Assembly: GCA_033761815.1 (NCBI GenBank)
Contig: JANRMF010000110.1
Location: 1-14,314 of the forward strand
DNA from: JANRKH01 sp033761815
GTDB taxonomy: Bacteria; Pseudomonadota; Alphaproteobacteria; Rickettsiales; Rickettsiaceae
DNA: 14,314 nucleotides
Reading direction: 5' to 3'
Below the pieces are notes generated by a model. It was given only the letters and a program-made list of their open reading frames with translations, had not been told where the DNA came from and made no database searches. A program made the translations under genes and the position numbers. This document shows positions 12,804-14,314 of the stretch, in pieces (position 1 is the first letter of the stretch; each line of letters starts with the position of its first letter).

Positions 12804-14219
12804 TCACGATCTCCCTTGTGGATTATGACCCTGGGCATTCGGAGTTGAGCCTGGGGTTTGTTGCACGACTTTGGTCTCAGCACTCGCGGCAGCTCTGATT
12901 TCAGAAGATTTGAGCTTCGTTCTTTCGTTAGATAGACATTCAATCCCTCCTTTTTCTTTTATCTTCTTAGCAAATGATATTAGATCTGCTTCTAAATATT
13001 TTGGATCACTCATACTTCTCTCTAGTAGTAATTGATCAATGGGCCATGAAATACGTTCTAGTGTTTCATTATCCATCTTTGTGAAATATTGAATTTTGAC
13101 AATTCTTTCAACTTTCTCCTCCTCTGTGATTCCATTTAAGCAGCTTGAATATTCATCCCCAAGTCCAAGTGCGTTAAATTCATCACGCGTCATTGAATTT
13201 AAAAATTTCATTTGATAAAAATCTTTGTTATTCTCATCATTTTCTCGTTCAATTATCTTAGCAGAGAGAACTCCATAAGTTTCTCCAGGTATCTTTTTTA
13301 TAATATCATTCAATTCAGGATTAAGAAAAATCATTTTTTCTTTTATTTTTCTCAGTTCATCATATGATGCGTCAACTCCTAGTTCCTCTGATAGATTCTC
13401 GTCCTTTTCATTAGTCAAAGTTCTATCCTCAATAGATAGAATTAAATTGTAATTACACTTATATTCTTTGATTATATCCCTTTGTTTTTTAGTTAATGTA
13501 TTTATACTGTCTATGTCTGTATCGGTAGAATTTAATAAAACAAATTCTTTTTTGTGCGCGGCGTCATAAAATGCGGCATATTCTCTCTCTTCCTTTTTCC
13601 CATCTTGAAGAAGCAATGCTTGAGACGGCGAGACTTCTTTGGCATTGTATCTTGCTAGTGCTGAAGCCTTTAATTCACCGTCCAACTCATTAACATTTGG
13701 TCCTGAATTATAAGACTCGTCTGATTCGCCTGGATTTTGCCTTGGCGCTCTTCTACTCAGGGCCTCTTCCTGAATTTCCCCTGCAAATCTCAGATTTTTC
13801 TTCGGTTTATTCTCGCCCTCCTTTTTTAAAAGTGATTTTGGTGGGATTATATATGCAAGATCGGTTGATGTGCTGCCTTTATTTTGCAAGGTGGTGGGGT
13901 TTTTTCCATCTTCAAGATCAACGCCTGAGCCGCGAGGGTTTGCAACATAACCTACTTGATAGACTTTGGTGTCTGTGACTACCCCTTTTGATTTTGCTTG
14001 TATATTCCTTAATTTTTCTTCATTCCGATTTAGCTCTTTTTCATTAATTTGTTTATATTCTTCATCCATTTCAGCGTCAGTTCTTTCTGAATCTTGTTTG
14101 GGGTTACGCCGCTTCATCCTTGTTATATCCGCTTCAGACAAATCTGACCTGAGCTCTTTGTTTAATGATTTTAATAACCTCAGTTTGACGTAAGAAACTC
14201 CTGTAAACCTTATATACAA
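12804..14219 (-). CDS. Hydrophilic 471-residue protein of unknown function, uncertain start
   Basis: I do not recognise a family. There is no signal peptide or membrane span. Residues 20-75 are highly charged, probably helix or coiled coil. Residues 80-205 are Pro/Gly/Asn-rich and probably disordered (K-P-K-K-N-L-R-F-A-G-E; R-A-P-R-Q-N-P-G-E). A more ordered mixed region with Phe, Tyr and Trp follows (210-425; W392, F379), and the tail 440-471 is again disordered (Q-T-P-G-S-T-P-N-A-Q-G-H-N-P-Q-G-R-S). Start: the longest frame begins at a TTG (14219) with no ribosome binding site and an in-frame TAA just upstream. A good AGGAG lies about 20 bases into the frame but has no ATG, GTG or TTG at the right distance. 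The first in-frame ATG is at 14117. The character fits a secreted or surface effector of an intracellular bacterium, but this is inference. Confidence 0.65.
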   Translation of the reverse strand: MYIRFTGVSYVKLRLLKSLNKELRSDLSEADITRMKRRNPKQDSERTDAEMDEEYKQINEKELNRNEEKLRNIQAKSKGVVTDTKVYQVGYVANPRGSGVDLEDGKNPTTLQNKGSTSTDLAYIIPPKSLLKKEGENKPKKNLRFAGEIQEEALSRRAPRQNPGESDESYNSGPNVNELDGELKASALARYNAKEVSPSQALLLQDGKKEEREYAAFYDAAHKKEFVLLNSTDTDIDSINTLTKKQRDIIKEYKCNYNLILSIEDRTLTNEKDENLSEELGVDASYDELRKIKEKMIFLNPELNDIIKKIPGETYGVLSAKIIERENDENNKDFYQMKFLNSMTRDEFNALGLGDEYSSCLNGITEEEKVERIVKIQYFTKMDNETLERISWPIDQLLLERSMSDPKYLEADLISFAKKIKEKGGIECLSNERTKLKSSEIRAAASAETKVVQQTPGSTPNAQGHNPQGRS

Positions 14220-14302
14220 AGGGCTTTAGTTACAAAATACTCTTGATTTTATAGCGGAGCGCAATAAATTACTAATTTTATGTTCAAGTAAAAGGTAATG
14301 AT

Positions 14303-14314
14303 ATGACGCTCCTG
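14303..14314 (+). CDS. Start of a further plus-strand gene (four codons visible)
   Basis: ATG at 14303 opens M-T-L-L and runs off the window. AAAGG at 14291-14295, seven bases before the ATG, is a reasonable ribosome binding site. It is divergent from the 471-residue gene with 83 bases between. Too short to identify. Confidence 0.35.

Noticed and set aside
14256..14312. GGAGCG and CGCTCC inverted arms flanking the start of the last plus-strand gene
   Set aside because: Only six bases, 45 apart, and the window ends immediately, so no structure can be judged.
1..14314. CRISPR array, insertion sequence, integrase or toxin-antitoxin pair
   Set aside because: No regularly spaced repeats, no transposase- or integrase-like frame, no terminal inverted repeats with target duplication, and no paired small overlapping genes were seen.

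Overview
The window looks like chromosome of an AT-rich, host-associated alphaproteobacterium, most probably Rickettsiales or Holosporales-like. This is inferred from the family flavour of the proteins: an alphaproteobacterial lytic transglycosylase, an XRE regulator of the type found beside lnt, an NDUFAF5-like methyltransferase and a phasin. Short intergenic spacers and several large unrecognised proteins of effector-like character point the same way. I cannot name the species.

Layout. 1-2415: the N-terminal 300 residues of a soluble lytic transglycosylase (minus), fabD (plus), a hairpin-bearing convergent spacer, and a phasin (minus). 2416-6592: an accessory-looking islet. It has a 434-bp non-coding stretch with a possible structured RNA, an orphan 94-residue gene, a CE-clan (Ulp1/C48-like) cysteine protease on the minus strand, and a divergent 664-residue helical, basic-tailed protein. 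6593-9647: a plus-strand run of a degenerate NDUFAF5-like methyltransferase, lpd and ygfZ. 9648-11869: a structured convergent spacer, then an XRE regulator and lnt, both on the minus strand. 11968-12768: fabI (plus), divergent from lnt. 12804-14219: a 471-residue hydrophilic orphan on the minus strand with a problematic start codon. The first codons of a plus-strand gene are at 14303.

Function. The recognisable genes cover envelope and lipid metabolism and central carbon chemistry. fabD and fabI open and close the type II fatty-acid cycle, lnt finishes lipoprotein acylation, the transglycosylase remodels murein and the phasin coats polyester granules. lpd is the E3 of 2-oxoacid dehydrogenases and ygfZ supports Fe-S proteins. 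The islet and the 471-residue orphan are the unusual part. The protease keeps a complete His-Asp-Gln-Cys set and is a good candidate for a secreted deubiquitinase or deSUMOylase effector. Its promoter carries a perfect palindrome that also decides the start codon. The divergent 664-residue protein has a hydrophobic N-terminal segment, degenerate helical repeats and a long amphipathic basic C-terminus.

No rRNA, tRNA, CRISPR array, insertion sequence or origin was recognised.
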